Shown piece after piece: positions 1 to 7,576 of a DNA stretch of 43,015 bases. The stretch is from the NCBI RefSeq assembly GCF_020400725.1, contig NZ_JAINVG010000067.1:1-43015 (forward strand), written 5' to 3'. The notes beneath the pieces are model-generated. The model was not told where the DNA came from, did not search any database, and worked only from the letters and a program-made list of their open reading frames with translations. Made by a program: the position numbers and the translations under genes. Source of the stretch: Streptomyces sp. NK15101 (GTDB lineage Bacteria; Actinomycetota; Actinomycetes; Streptomycetales; Streptomycetaceae). The number at the start of each line of letters is the position of its first letter. Positions within the stretch are counted from its first letter, which is position 1.

Positions 1-230
1 TGCTCACCGCCGCCGGATCCGCCGGCGAGCTCGTCCTCGCCCCCACCGCCATCGAGCCCGAGGACGTCGCCGACGCCCTCCTCGACGCCATCGCCGCCGA
101 CCGCTTCCTCGTCCTGCCCCACCCCGAGGTCGCCGGCTACTACCGCAACCGCGCCACCGACCCCGAGCGGTGGCTCGGCACGATGAACAACGTCCAGCAG
201 GCCTGGGAGACGGGCACCCGTCGTCCGTAG
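1..230 (+). CDS. SDR-family oxidoreductase, C-terminal end (partial)
   Basis: An open frame (codons from base 3) enters from the left edge and stops at TAG 228-230, giving the last 75 or so residues of a protein. The tail reads ...RFLVLPHPEVAGYYRNR followed by a PERWL segment, a C-terminus I associate with actinobacterial short-chain dehydrogenase/reductases. The NAD(P)-binding and catalytic parts lie outside the window, so substrate and cofactor cannot be judged. It runs in the same direction as the TetR gene 77 bases downstream and is close to the acyl-CoA dehydrogenase/phosphotransferase pair, so a role in the same acyl-CoA pathway (for example as a keto/hydroxy-acyl reductase) is a reasonable inference, not a demonstrated one. 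Confidence 0.75.
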   Translation, partial: LTAAGSAGELVLAPTAIEPEDVADALLDAIAADRFLVLPHPEVAGYYRNRATDPERWLGTMNNVQQAWETGTRRP

Positions 231-256
231 TCCCGGCAGATGGGAAGATCTAGCGG

Positions 257-272
257 CGGGAACGCGTTCCCG
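257..272. promoter_or_regulatory. 16-bp perfect palindrome, candidate operator upstream of TetR gene
   Basis: CGGGAACGCGTTCCCG is fully self-complementary. It sits between the SDR stop and the TetR start at 308, just downstream of a possible -10 (TAGCGG, 251-256). The position fits an operator for autoregulation of the TetR gene, but the binding protein is not known. Confidence 0.5.
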
Positions 273-307
273 TGACCGAAAACGATCACCAAGGAAGGCG
301 GCGGAGC

Positions 308-901
308 ATGGCCAGGACGACGGACGGGAGCGGCGCCCCCGTTCCCCAGAGACTCCTCGCCGCCGCCACCCGGCTCTTCGCCGAGCGGGGCTACGACCGC
401 ACCTCCGTCCAGGAGATCGTCGAGGCCGCCGGGGTCACCAAGGGCGCGCTCTACCACTACTTCGGCTCCAAGGAGGACCTCCTCCAGGAGGTCTACTCCC
501 GTGTGCTGCGCCTCCAGCAGGAGCGGCTCGACGCCTACGCGGACGCCGACGCGCCCGTCGAGGACCGGCTGCGCGACGCCGCGGCGGACGTCGTCGTCAC
601 CACCATCGAGAACCTCGACGACGCGTCCATCTTCTTCCGCTCCATGCACCACCTGAGCCCGGAGAAGCACAAGCAGGTGCGGGCCGAGCGGCGCCGCTAC
701 CACGAGCGCTTCCGGGCCCTGATCGAGGAAGGCCAGCGGACGGGCGTCTTCTCCTCCGCCACGCCCGCCGACCTCGTCGTCGACTACCACTTCGGCTCCG
801 TGCACCACCTCTCCACGTGGTACCGCCCGGACGGCCCGCTCACCCCCGAGGAGGTCGCCGCCCACCTCGCCGACCTCCTCCTGCGGGCCCTCCGTCCCTG
901 A
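308..901 (+). CDS. TetR/AcrR-family transcriptional regulator
   Basis: A 197-aa protein with an N-terminal TetR helix-turn-helix: LFAERGYDRTSVQEIVEAAG then VTKGALYHYFGSKEDLL, the standard recognition helix. The C-terminal ligand domain, including FFRSMHHLSPEKHKQVRAER, resembles TetR proteins that control acyl-CoA or fatty-acid degradation; this is a family impression. I chose ATG 308 because AAGGAAGG (291-298) lies 9 bases upstream; an in-frame GTG at 272 would overlap the palindrome and has no ribosome site. It ends 8 bases before the convergent acyl-CoA dehydrogenase gene. A ligand such as an acyl-CoA of the neighbouring pathway and operators at 257-272 or 3195-3208 are inferences. Confidence 0.9.
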   Translation: MARTTDGSGAPVPQRLLAAATRLFAERGYDRTSVQEIVEAAGVTKGALYHYFGSKEDLLQEVYSRVLRLQQERLDAYADADAPVEDRLRDAAADVVVTTIENLDDASIFFRSMHHLSPEKHKQVRAERRRYHERFRALIEEGQRTGVFSSATPADLVVDYHFGSVHHLSTWYRPDGPLTPEEVAAHLADLLLRALRP

Positions 902-909
902 GCCGTCCC

Positions 910-2124
910 CTACAGGTACTTCTTCAGCTCCCGGCGCGCCAGCGACCGCTGGTGCACCTCGTCCGGACCGTCCGCCAGCTTCAGCGTCCGGGCCGCCGCC
1001 CACAGTTCTGCCAACGGGAAGTCCTGCGAGACACCGCCCGCCCCGTGCGCCTGCACGGCCTTGTCGATGATGTCGACGACGGCGCGCGGGGTCGCGATCT
1101 TGATGGCCTGGATCTCGGTGTGCGCGCCCCGGTTGCCGACGGTGTCCATCAGCCAGGCCGTCTTGAGGACGAGGAGCCGCAGCTGCTCGATGGTGACCCG
1201 GGCGTCGGCGATCCAGTTCTGCACGACGCCCTGCTGGGCGAGCGTCTTGCCGAAGGCCGTGCGGGAGACGGCGCGCCGGCACATCAGCTCGACCGCCCGC
1301 TCCGCCATGCCGATGAGCCGCATGCAGTGGTGGATGCGGCCTGGGCCGAGCCGGGCCTGGGCGATGGCGAAGCCGCCGCCCTCCTCGCCGACGATGTTCG
1401 CGGCCGGGACCCGGACCCCGTCGAAGACCACCTCGGCGTGGCCGCCGTGGGAGTGGTCCTCGTACCCGTACACCTGCATCGCGCGCCGGACCTCCACGCC
1501 CGGGGTGCCGCGCGGCACGAGGATCATCGACTGCTGGCGGCGGAGGTCGGGGCCGTCGGGGTCGGTCTTGCCCATGACGATGAAGATCCTGCAGTCCGGG
1601 TTCATCGCCCCGGAGATGTACCACTTGCGCCCGTCGACGACGTACGAGTCCCCGTCCCGCCGGATCCGGGTCTCGATGTTGGTCGCGTCGGAGGAGGCGA
1701 CCTCGGGCTCGGTCATCGCGAAGGCCGAGCGGATCTCGCCGGCGAGGAGCGGCTCCAGCCACTGCTTCTTCTGCGCCTCGTCGCCGAACTGGGCGAGCAC
1801 CTCCATGTTGCCGGTGTCCGGCGCGGCGCAGTTGAGGGCCGTCGGGGCCAGGTGCGGGCTGCGGCCGGTGATCTCGGCGAGCGGCGCGTACTGGAGGTTG
1901 GTGAGCCCGGCACCGTACTCCGCGTCGGGGAGGAAGAGGTTCCACAGGCCCTGCCGCTTCGCCTCCGCCTTGAGCTCCTCGACGACCGGCGGGGTGTCCC
2001 AGGGGGAGGCGAGCCGGGCGCGCTGCTCCTCGGCGACGGCCTCGGCCGGGTAGACGTGCTCGTCCATGAAGGCGAGGAGTTTCGCCCGCAGTTCCTCGGT
2101 GCGGGCGTCGTACGCGAAGTCCAT
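910..2124 (-). CDS. ACAD10/11-like acyl-CoA dehydrogenase (LvaC type)
   Basis: A 404-aa full-length acyl-CoA dehydrogenase with FAD-binding motifs (FAMTEPEVASSD; WYISGA) and the C-terminal helical domain. The region that holds the catalytic glutamate in medium-chain enzymes (YEGT) reads LADGPDEVH here (residues 383-391), as I recall it does in mammalian ACAD10/ACAD11. Those enzymes, and bacterial LvaC, act with an APH-like kinase: the kinase phosphorylates a 4-hydroxyacyl-CoA and the dehydrogenase-like partner removes the phosphate to form an enoyl-CoA. The kinase partner is the next gene upstream in the same operon, 6 bases away. ATG 2124 has GAAGG upstream. An ordinary branched- or long-chain acyl-CoA dehydrogenase remains possible. 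Confidence 0.9.
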   Translation of the reverse strand: MDFAYDARTEELRAKLLAFMDEHVYPAEAVAEEQRARLASPWDTPPVVEELKAEAKRQGLWNLFLPDAEYGAGLTNLQYAPLAEITGRSPHLAPTALNCAAPDTGNMEVLAQFGDEAQKKQWLEPLLAGEIRSAFAMTEPEVASSDATNIETRIRRDGDSYVVDGRKWYISGAMNPDCRIFIVMGKTDPDGPDLRRQQSMILVPRGTPGVEVRRAMQVYGYEDHSHGGHAEVVFDGVRVPAANIVGEEGGGFAIAQARLGPGRIHHCMRLIGMAERAVELMCRRAVSRTAFGKTLAQQGVVQNWIADARVTIEQLRLLVLKTAWLMDTVGNRGAHTEIQAIKIATPRAVVDIIDKAVQAHGAGGVSQDFPLAELWAAARTLKLADGPDEVHQRSLARRELKKYL

Positions 2125-2130
2125 GGCGGA

Positions 2131-3153
2131 TCAGCCTTCCTGAAGGGTGGTGAGGCCGTGCTCGATGAAGACGGGGACGAGTTCGCCGATGCGGTCGAAG
2201 CCGGCGCCGACCGTCTGCCCGAGGGTCCACCGGTAGTGGATGCCCTCCAGGATCACGGCGAGTTTGAACCAGGCGAAGGCCGTGTACCAGGCGAGGCCGG
2301 AGGTGTCGCGGCCCGAGCGGGCCGCGTAGCGCTCGACCAGTTCGGCCGCGCTCGGGTGCCCGGGGGCGGTGGCGGTCGTGGAGATGGGGGAGCCCGGCAG
2401 GTCGAGCGGGGTGCTGTACATGACGAGGAGGCCGAGGTCGGTGAGCGGGTCGCCGAGCGTGGACATCTCCCAGTCGAGGACGGCCCGGATCCGGCCGTCC
2501 TCGCCGACGAGGACGTTGTCGAGCCGGTAGTCGCCGTGGATCACGGTCGGTGGCGGCGAGGCGGGCAGCGCGCGCCCGAGGGCGGCGTGCAGCTCGTCGA
2601 TCCCGGGGAGCTCGCGGCCGCGCGAGGCGTCGAGCTGCTTGCCCCAGCGGCGCAGCTGCCGGTCGAGGAAGCCGTCCGGGCGGCCGAAGTCGCCGAGTCC
2701 CACGGCCTCCGGATCGACGGCGTGCAGGTCGACGAGGGTGTCGACCAGGCCGAGGACGGTGGCGCGGGTGCGCTCGGGGCCGAGCGCGGCCAGCTCGTGG
2801 GCCGAGCGGTACGGCGTCCCGTCGACGAAGTCCATGACGTAGAACGGCGCGCCGAGCACCGACTCGTCCTCGCAGAACAGGACCGTCCCGGGGACGGGCA
2901 CCCCCGTCGCCCCCAGGGCGCTGATGACGCGGTGCTCGCGCCGCATGTCGTGGGCGGTGGCGAGGACGTGGCCGAGCGGGGGACGGCGGACCACCCAGCG
3001 GCCGGTGCCGTCGCTCACGACGTAGGTCAGGTTCGACCGGCCGCCCTCGATCAGCCGGGCCTCCAGCGGCCCGGAGAGCAGCCCGGGCCGCTCGCGGTCG
3101 AGGAACCGGCGCAGCTGCTCGGGGTCGAGTCCTGGCGGCGGGGCGGAACTCAT
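2131..3153 (-). CDS. APH-fold phosphotransferase, ACAD11/LvaA-type partner
   Basis: A 340-aa aminoglycoside-phosphotransferase-fold kinase. It shows the catalytic loop VIHGDYRLDNVLV (Brenner motif HGDxxxDN) and the metal-binding DWEMSTLGDP, plus an N-terminal nucleotide-binding lobe (GGRSNLTYVV). ATG 3153 has GGAGGT 8 bases upstream. It is the first gene of the minus-strand operon with the acyl-CoA dehydrogenase at 910-2124. In animals the same two domains are fused in ACAD10/11; in Pseudomonas they are separate as LvaA and LvaC in levulinate breakdown. By this analogy it phosphorylates the 4-hydroxyl of a hydroxyacyl-CoA. Antibiotic phosphorylation is unlikely given the operon partner. Confidence 0.88.
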   Translation of the reverse strand: MSSAPPPGLDPEQLRRFLDRERPGLLSGPLEARLIEGGRSNLTYVVSDGTGRWVVRRPPLGHVLATAHDMRREHRVISALGATGVPVPGTVLFCEDESVLGAPFYVMDFVDGTPYRSAHELAALGPERTRATVLGLVDTLVDLHAVDPEAVGLGDFGRPDGFLDRQLRRWGKQLDASRGRELPGIDELHAALGRALPASPPPTVIHGDYRLDNVLVGEDGRIRAVLDWEMSTLGDPLTDLGLLVMYSTPLDLPGSPISTTATAPGHPSAAELVERYAARSGRDTSGLAWYTAFAWFKLAVILEGIHYRWTLGQTVGAGFDRIGELVPVFIEHGLTTLQEG

Positions 3154-3194
3154 GGGTGCGTACCTCCGGATCGGCTTCGTCGGCGTTCATGATG

Positions 3195-3208
3195 ACCGAC
3201 CAGTCGGT
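3195..3208. promoter_or_regulatory. TetR-type operator candidate ACCGAC-CA-GTCGGT
   Basis: ACCGACCAGTCGGT is a dyad with perfect 6-base arms and a 2-base centre. It lies 42 bases upstream of the phosphotransferase start, in the 130-bp gap between the two divergent transcription units. This motif shape is typical of TetR-family operators in actinobacteria. The nearby TetR at 308-901 is the first candidate to bind here. Confidence 0.55.
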
Positions 3209-3283
3209 ATGCAGTCCAGGGGGTGGCGGGAAAGCGTGTGACGCACTCTGGCGGCTGGTCGTATGCATGAATAGGGTTCACAT

Positions 3284-4549
3284 ATGGATGCGAAGTTGAT
3301 CGTCGACGAAGTCCGGCTCACCCCGATCCTCATCTCTGACCCGCCCCTCCTCAACACCCAGGGCGTCCACCAGCCCTACACGCCACGGCTCGTGGTCGAA
3401 GTGGTCACCAGGGGAGGGGTGGGCGGGCTCGGGGAGACCTACGGCGACGGCGTCTACCTGGACATCGCCCGGCCGCTGGCCGAGTCGCTGCCGGGCCGAT
3501 CGGTCACGGATGTGAACAGCCTGTTCGCGCTGGCGGAGGAGACGGGGGACGTCCCGAGCTCTGGGACGGACACCGGGGTCGACGCGAGCGGCCTGCGCGG
3601 AGTGCGCACCGCCGAGAAGCTCCGCCTCTCCGTCGTCTCCGCCTTCGAGACCGCCTGCCTCGACGCCCTCGGCAGGACCCTCGGCCTGCCCGTCCACGCC
3701 CTCCTCGGCGGCAAGGTCCGCGACGAGGTCGAGTACAGCGCGTACCTCTTCCACAAGTGGGCCGGCACGGACGACTGGGGCGCGGCCCTCGACCCCGCCG
3801 GCATCGTCGCCCAGGCCCGCCGCTTCGACCGCGAGTACGGCTTCCGCTCCTTCAAGCTCAAGGGCGGGGTGTTCGAGCCCGAGCGGGAGATCGCCGCGAT
3901 CCGGGCGCTCGCCGAGGCCTTCCCCGGCCGCCCGCTCCGCCTCGACCCCAACGGCGCCTGGTCCGTGGAGACCTCGCTCGCCGTCGCCCGCGAACTGAAG
4001 GACGTCCTGGAGTACCTGGAGGACCCGGCGAGCGGCACCGCGGCCATGGCCGAGATCGCCGCCCGCACGGACGTCCCGCTCGCCACCAACATGTGCGTGA
4101 CGACCTTCGAGGAGGTCCCGGAGGCCTTCGCCGCCGGCGCGGTACGGATCGTCCTCTGCGACCACCACTACTGGGGCGGACTCCACCGCACCCGCGAACT
4201 GGCCGCGCTCTGCCGGACCTACGGCGTCGGGCTCTCCATGCACTCCAACACCCACCTGGGCATCAGCCTCGCCGCCATGACCCAGGTCGCCGCCACGCTG
4301 CCCGGCCTCCACCACGCCTGCGACACCCACTACCCGTGGCAGACCGAGGACGTCGTCACCGGCCGGCCCGTCTTCCGGGCTGGCCGGCTCACGGTCTCCG
4401 ACGCACCCGGACTCGGCGTCGACCTGGACCGCGAGGCGCTCGCGGTCCTCCACGACCGCTGGCTCGGCGACGACGGCACGTTCCGGAACCGGGACGACGG
4501 GGCGGCGATGCGGGCGGCGCACCCGGACTGGACCCCACGCGACTGGTGA
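3284..4549 (+). CDS. gudD: Glucarate dehydratase, enolase superfamily
   Basis: A 421-aa enolase-superfamily protein that matches glucarate dehydratase, which converts D-glucarate to 5-keto-4-deoxy-D-glucarate. The active site can be read directly: the KLK base pair at K191/K193, metal ligands D221 (in DPNGAW), E246 and N269 (ATNMC), the DHHYWGG segment, and catalytic H320 in SMHSNTHLG. Length fits the family. ATG 3284 has no ribosome site; TAGGGT at 3272-3277 would place transcription start at or beside the ATG, so the mRNA may be leaderless. No other glucarate-pathway gene is visible next to it, although a gluconate cluster lies 10 kb away. Galactarate or idarate side activity is possible in this family. 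Confidence 0.93.
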   Translation: MDAKLIVDEVRLTPILISDPPLLNTQGVHQPYTPRLVVEVVTRGGVGGLGETYGDGVYLDIARPLAESLPGRSVTDVNSLFALAEETGDVPSSGTDTGVDASGLRGVRTAEKLRLSVVSAFETACLDALGRTLGLPVHALLGGKVRDEVEYSAYLFHKWAGTDDWGAALDPAGIVAQARRFDREYGFRSFKLKGGVFEPEREIAAIRALAEAFPGRPLRLDPNGAWSVETSLAVARELKDVLEYLEDPASGTAAMAEIAARTDVPLATNMCVTTFEEVPEAFAAGAVRIVLCDHHYWGGLHRTRELAALCRTYGVGLSMHSNTHLGISLAAMTQVAATLPGLHHACDTHYPWQTEDVVTGRPVFRAGRLTVSDAPGLGVDLDREALAVLHDRWLGDDGTFRNRDDGAAMRAAHPDWTPRDW

Positions 4550-4664
4550 CGCGCCTCCGCCCGGCGGGGCGGTGCCCCGGCCCACCCGCCGTGTGGGCAA
4601 TCGTCCCGCGGGGCGGGACGGGTGGGCACACGGGACGGCGCCCATAGCGGCGCCTCCGCGTCCC

Positions 4665-4717
4665 GCGCCTGGACCCGCACCACGTGTGCAATGCGCATCC
4701 GGTGCGGGTCCAGGCGC
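4665..4717. terminator. Perfect 17-bp hairpin between convergent genes
   Basis: The arms 4665-4681 (GCGCCTGGACCCGCACC) and 4701-4717 are exact reverse complements around a 19-base loop. It lies between the converging glucarate dehydratase and metallo-beta-lactamase-fold genes. There is no T-tract, so it may be a bidirectional I-shaped terminator or a mobile inverted-repeat remnant. Confidence 0.55.
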
Positions 4718-4760
4718 AGAAGCCTCGGGCGCCGGCAAGGGCGCCGTTCCGTCGTGCCCA

Positions 4761-4806
4761 CCCTCCCCCGAGCTCTCGGCTCCGCTCGAGCAGGGGGGGA
4801 CCCCCT
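4761..4806. repeat. Streptomyces intergenic inverted-repeat element
   Basis: The segment runs CCCTCCCCCGAGC ... GCTCGAGCAGGGGGG followed by ACCCCC, which can fold with C-rich and G-rich outer arms and a CGAGC/GCTCG inner stem. I recognise near-identical words from many Streptomyces intergenic regions, from memory only. Together with the hairpin at 4665-4717 it fills the 321-bp gap at 4550-4870, where I see no gene. Confidence 0.55.
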
Positions 4807-4870
4807 TGCCCCGGCGGAACGACCGCCCACGACGGGGCACAGGGTGGCACCGCCCAGAAGGGCGCGTCGG

Positions 4871-5782
4871 CTACGCGTGGCAGGCCACCGGCACCCCGCC
4901 GTTCATCGCCGCCATGTCCCCGAAGACCGCCACCGGATCGAGCGGGGACCCCTCCGGCAGCCCCTCCAGTTCCGCGTACGCCCGGTGCAGGTTCGCCACG
5001 AGCCGCTCGCTCTCGCGCCACGCGGCGAACTCGCCGAGTTCCGCCCGCCGCGCCGTCTCCAGCGGCGTCGCCCCCTTCGCGTACCCCTCGACGGCGAGCT
5101 CCCGCACCCAGAGCAGGTACCGCTCCGTGGTGTCGTAGGCAGTGGGGTCGGTCACCCGTCCGTGCCCCGGCACCACCGTCGCCGCGTCGAGGGAGCGCAG
5201 CAGGTCGAGGGCGCGCAGGGACCCGGCGAGCGAACCCATCGGCAGGAACGGCGTCCCGCCGTGGAAGACCAGGTCACCGGTGAAGACGACGCCCTGCTCA
5301 GGGAGATGGACGATCGAGTCGCCGGTGGTGTGCGCGGCACCGGGGTGGAGCAGTCGCACCTCGATCCCGCCGACGTACAGGGTGAGCCGCTCGCTGTACG
5401 TCACGGAGGGCGGCAGGATGTCGACCCGCCCGAAGTCGGTCTGCGGCCACAGCAGATGGAGCTGGTGTCCGGCCGCGAGCTGCTCGGACCGGCAGTTCTC
5501 GTGCCCCACGATCCGCGCCTCGGGGCGGAACACCCCGTTGCCGTAGGTGTGGTCGCCGTGGTGGTGGGTGGAGACGATGGTGCGGGGCAGCGGCAGCCCT
5601 TCGGCGAGCACCGCCTCGCGCAGCAGCTTCGCGCGCCGTTCGGTGGCGGCGGTGTCGACGAGCAGCGATTCGTCCGCGTCGCCGATGAACCCGGCGTTGT
5701 TCAGGCACCAGCCGCCGTCGGGCTGGACGAAGGCGTGCACGTGCGGAGCGAGCGTGACGACATAGGGATCGGTGGCAGACAA
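4871..5782 (-). CDS. Metallo-beta-lactamase-fold hydrolase
   Basis: A 303-aa protein with the metal motif STHHHGDHTYG (HxHxDH), further ligand histidines in LHPGAAHTTGD and the FTGDLVFHG and PGHGRV segments, typical of the beta-lactamase fold hydrolases that bind two zinc ions. Substrate cannot be deduced. The frame stays open upstream to 5950, but that extension would be translated from the tandem repeats at 5839-6033 and has no family similarity. I chose TTG 5780-5782, which follows GGGGGA by 5 bases and starts the conserved region (SATDPYVVTLAPHVH). The start is the least certain part. The gene faces glucarate dehydratase and seems to be a single-gene unit, with the repeat array 57 bases upstream. 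Confidence 0.85.
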   Translation of the reverse strand: MSATDPYVVTLAPHVHAFVQPDGGWCLNNAGFIGDADESLLVDTAATERRAKLLREAVLAEGLPLPRTIVSTHHHGDHTYGNGVFRPEARIVGHENCRSEQLAAGHQLHLLWPQTDFGRVDILPPSVTYSERLTLYVGGIEVRLLHPGAAHTTGDSIVHLPEQGVVFTGDLVFHGGTPFLPMGSLAGSLRALDLLRSLDAATVVPGHGRVTDPTAYDTTERYLLWVRELAVEGYAKGATPLETARRAELGEFAAWRESERLVANLHRAYAELEGLPEGSPLDPVAVFGDMAAMNGGVPVACHA

Positions 5783-5838
5783 AGGGATTCCCCCGGATGA
5801 GAGCCCGACTGGACAGGGGAAGACTGCCAGTCGGTCCA

Positions 5839-6033
5839 GGCCCGGGGGAAGCCGGAGCGGACCACTCCCGGGCCAGGGGAAGCCGGAACGGACCACTCCA
5901 GGGCCGGGAGAAGCCGGAACGGGTTGTTCCCGGGCGAGGGGAAGCGACACGGGGCACTCCCCGGCCGAGGGGAAGCCGGAACGGACCGCCCCCCGGCCGA
6001 GGGGCGGTCAGGAGGAGCCGCTCCCCGGCCGGG
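5839..6033. repeat. Tandem array of about six 30-32-bp repeats
   Basis: Head-to-tail copies start at 5839, 5868, 5899, 5930, 5960 and 5992, with a partial seventh at 6024. The shared core on the + strand is GGGGAAGCCGGAACGGACCA, preceded by CCGGGCCA-like and followed by CTC. Units are 30-32 bp and diverge towards the right. They are contiguous, without spacers. The period is close to three DNA helical turns. The array lies between the hydrolase start (5782) and the surviving part of the truncated gene at 6032. Confidence 0.85.
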
Positions 6034-6526
6034 CACCCTCGCCGAGGCCGCCCGCTTCGGCGCGGCGACCCTTCTGGCCCTGCCGTACGACGCGGTCCTG
6101 CCGGCGCTCGAGACGGCGGGCCCCGTCGGCTCGTTCGGCGGCCGGGTCCTGATCGACTGCACCAACGCCGTCGGTCCGGGCCCCGTCCTCACCACCGGCG
6201 GGGGCCCCGGGGCCGCCCGTACCTTCACCGCCGCGACGGGCGCCCGGGTGGTGAAGGCCTTCAACCACGTCACGCCGGCGGTGTGGAGCCGCACCCCGCC
6301 CGTCTTCGCGGACGGACCGGTCGCCGTCCCCCTGTGCGGGGACGACGAGGAGGCCCTCGCGCTCGTCTCCGCCCTCGCCGCCGACCTGGGCTGCGCCCCC
6401 TTAGTCGCCGGCCCGCCGGCCCACGCGGACCTCCTGGAGGCGACCACCGCGTTCCTCATCGGTCTCTGGACCTCGGGCCGCGACCCGCGCGCCATGCTCC
6501 CGCCGCCGGCGGCGCTCGGCGGCTGA
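6032..6526 (+). pseudogene. N-terminally truncated F420/NADP-reductase-like protein
   Basis: The frame from GTLAEAARFG (base 6032) to the TGA ending at 6526 encodes about 164 residues similar to the second half of the NADPH-dependent F420 reductase / NADP-binding family (VLIDCTNAVGPG; VKAFNHVTP; LCGDDEEAL). Full-length members begin with a GxGxxG dinucleotide-binding segment of roughly 60 residues. That part is absent: upstream the frame continues only into the tandem repeats, to a TTG at 5924 with no ribosome site. The protein would therefore lack its nucleotide-binding motif. I call it a probable pseudogene. A functional short protein or an assembly error in the repeat region are alternatives. 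Confidence 0.65.
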
Positions 6527-6571
6527 CGCCCCGGCTTGCGGGCCGGCCGGGTCGCGTCGAAGGTCGGGGGT

Positions 6572-7507
6572 ATGAAGGCGATCAGTTACAGCCGGTACGG
6601 CGGTCCCGAGGTGCTGGAGTACGGCGAGCTGCCCGACCCGAAGGTCGGCCCCGACGAGGTCCTGGTCAAGGTGCGGGCGGCCGCCGTCAATCCCGTCGAC
6701 TGGAAGGCGCAGGCCGGGTATCTCGACGGCATGCTCGACGCCGTCTTCCCGGTCGTCCCGGGGTGGGACGTCTCCGGCGTCGTGGTCCGGCTCGGCGTCT
6801 CCGTCCCCGAGTACGCCGTCGGGGACGAGGTCATGGGGTACGTCCGCGAGGACGTCCTCGCGCACGGCACCTTCGCCGAGTACGTCGCCGCCCCGGTCCG
6901 CACCCTCGCCCGCAAGCCCCGCACCTTCGGGTTCGAGGAGGCCGCGGCCCTCCCGCTCGTCGGCCTCACCGCGTACCAGGTGCTCCAACGGCCCCAGGCC
7001 CTCGCGGCGCGCCCCGGCGACACGGTCCTCGTGCACGCGGCGGCCGGCGGGGTCGGCTCGATGGCCGTGCAGATCGCCCGTCACCTCGGCTGCCGGGTGA
7101 TCGGCGCGGCCCGGGAGGCGGGCCTGGAGCGGGTCGCGGAGCTCGGCGCCGAGCCCGTCCGCTACGACGAGGAGACCTTCGCCGACCAGGTCCGCGCCCT
7201 CGCCCCGCAGGGCGTGGACGCCGTCCTCGACACCATCGGAGGCCCGTTCCTGAAGCTCTCCGCCGGGCTCCTCGCGCCGGGGGGCCGCCTGGCCTCGATC
7301 GCCGACGGCGAGGTCCTCGCCCTCGGCGGCCGCTACTTCTGGGTCCGCCCCGACGCCGCCGACCTCGCGGTCCTCGCCGACCTGGCCGACGCGGGCGTCC
7401 TCACCGTACGGGTGGCCAGGGCGTTCCCGCTGGAGCAGGCGGCCGAGGCCCAGCGCGCCAACGCGGCGGGCGGGCTGAACGGCAAGGTCGTGGTGACCGT
7501 CCCCTAG
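6572..7507 (+). CDS. NADP-dependent quinone-oxidoreductase-like MDR enzyme
   Basis: A 311-aa medium-chain dehydrogenase/reductase without the zinc-binding cysteines. It has the MKAISYSRYGGPEVL start, the VNPVDWK motif, and the NADPH-binding glycine motif VHAAAGGVGSMAVQIARHLG at mid-length, all characteristic of the quinone oxidoreductase (zeta-crystallin) subgroup. Such enzymes reduce quinones or alpha,beta-unsaturated carbonyls; the substrate cannot be named. ATG 6572 follows AAGGTCGGGGG. It begins 45 bases after the truncated gene at 6032-6526, in the same direction, and ends before the convergent DUF202 genes. Confidence 0.9.
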   Translation: MKAISYSRYGGPEVLEYGELPDPKVGPDEVLVKVRAAAVNPVDWKAQAGYLDGMLDAVFPVVPGWDVSGVVVRLGVSVPEYAVGDEVMGYVREDVLAHGTFAEYVAAPVRTLARKPRTFGFEEAAALPLVGLTAYQVLQRPQALAARPGDTVLVHAAAGGVGSMAVQIARHLGCRVIGAAREAGLERVAELGAEPVRYDEETFADQVRALAPQGVDAVLDTIGGPFLKLSAGLLAPGGRLASIADGEVLALGGRYFWVRPDAADLAVLADLADAGVLTVRVARAFPLEQAAEAQRANAAGGLNGKVVVTVP

Positions 7508-7576
7508 GGCCTGTCCGACCGTTCCCGTCGTGTCCGGCCCGTCCGGCGGATCACGGCCGGCCACCCTGGCGCGGTC

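Noticed and set aside
2131..3153. Aminoglycoside resistance gene
   Set aside because: APH fold only; the operon partner and motif context point to the ACAD11/LvaA-type kinase.
140..3268. Open frames of about 1040 and 790 codons over the SDR-TetR-ACAD-kinase region
   Set aside because: They run out of frame through four recognisable genes on both strands and encode low-complexity Arg/Pro-rich sequence, a common effect of high GC.
4330..5021. Open frames across the gap between glucarate dehydratase and the MBL-fold gene
   Set aside because: They lack a ribosome site, overlap the ends of both real genes in other frames and translate inverted repeats.
5783..5950. N-terminal extension of the MBL-fold hydrolase into the repeats
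   Set aside because: The extension is a translation of the tandem repeats (SPGPGVVRSGFP-like) and has no signal peptide or family similarity; a TTG with GGGGGA fits the conserved start.
5839..6033. The tandem repeats as a CRISPR array
   Set aside because: Units are contiguous and differ from one another without unique spacers, and no cas gene is nearby.
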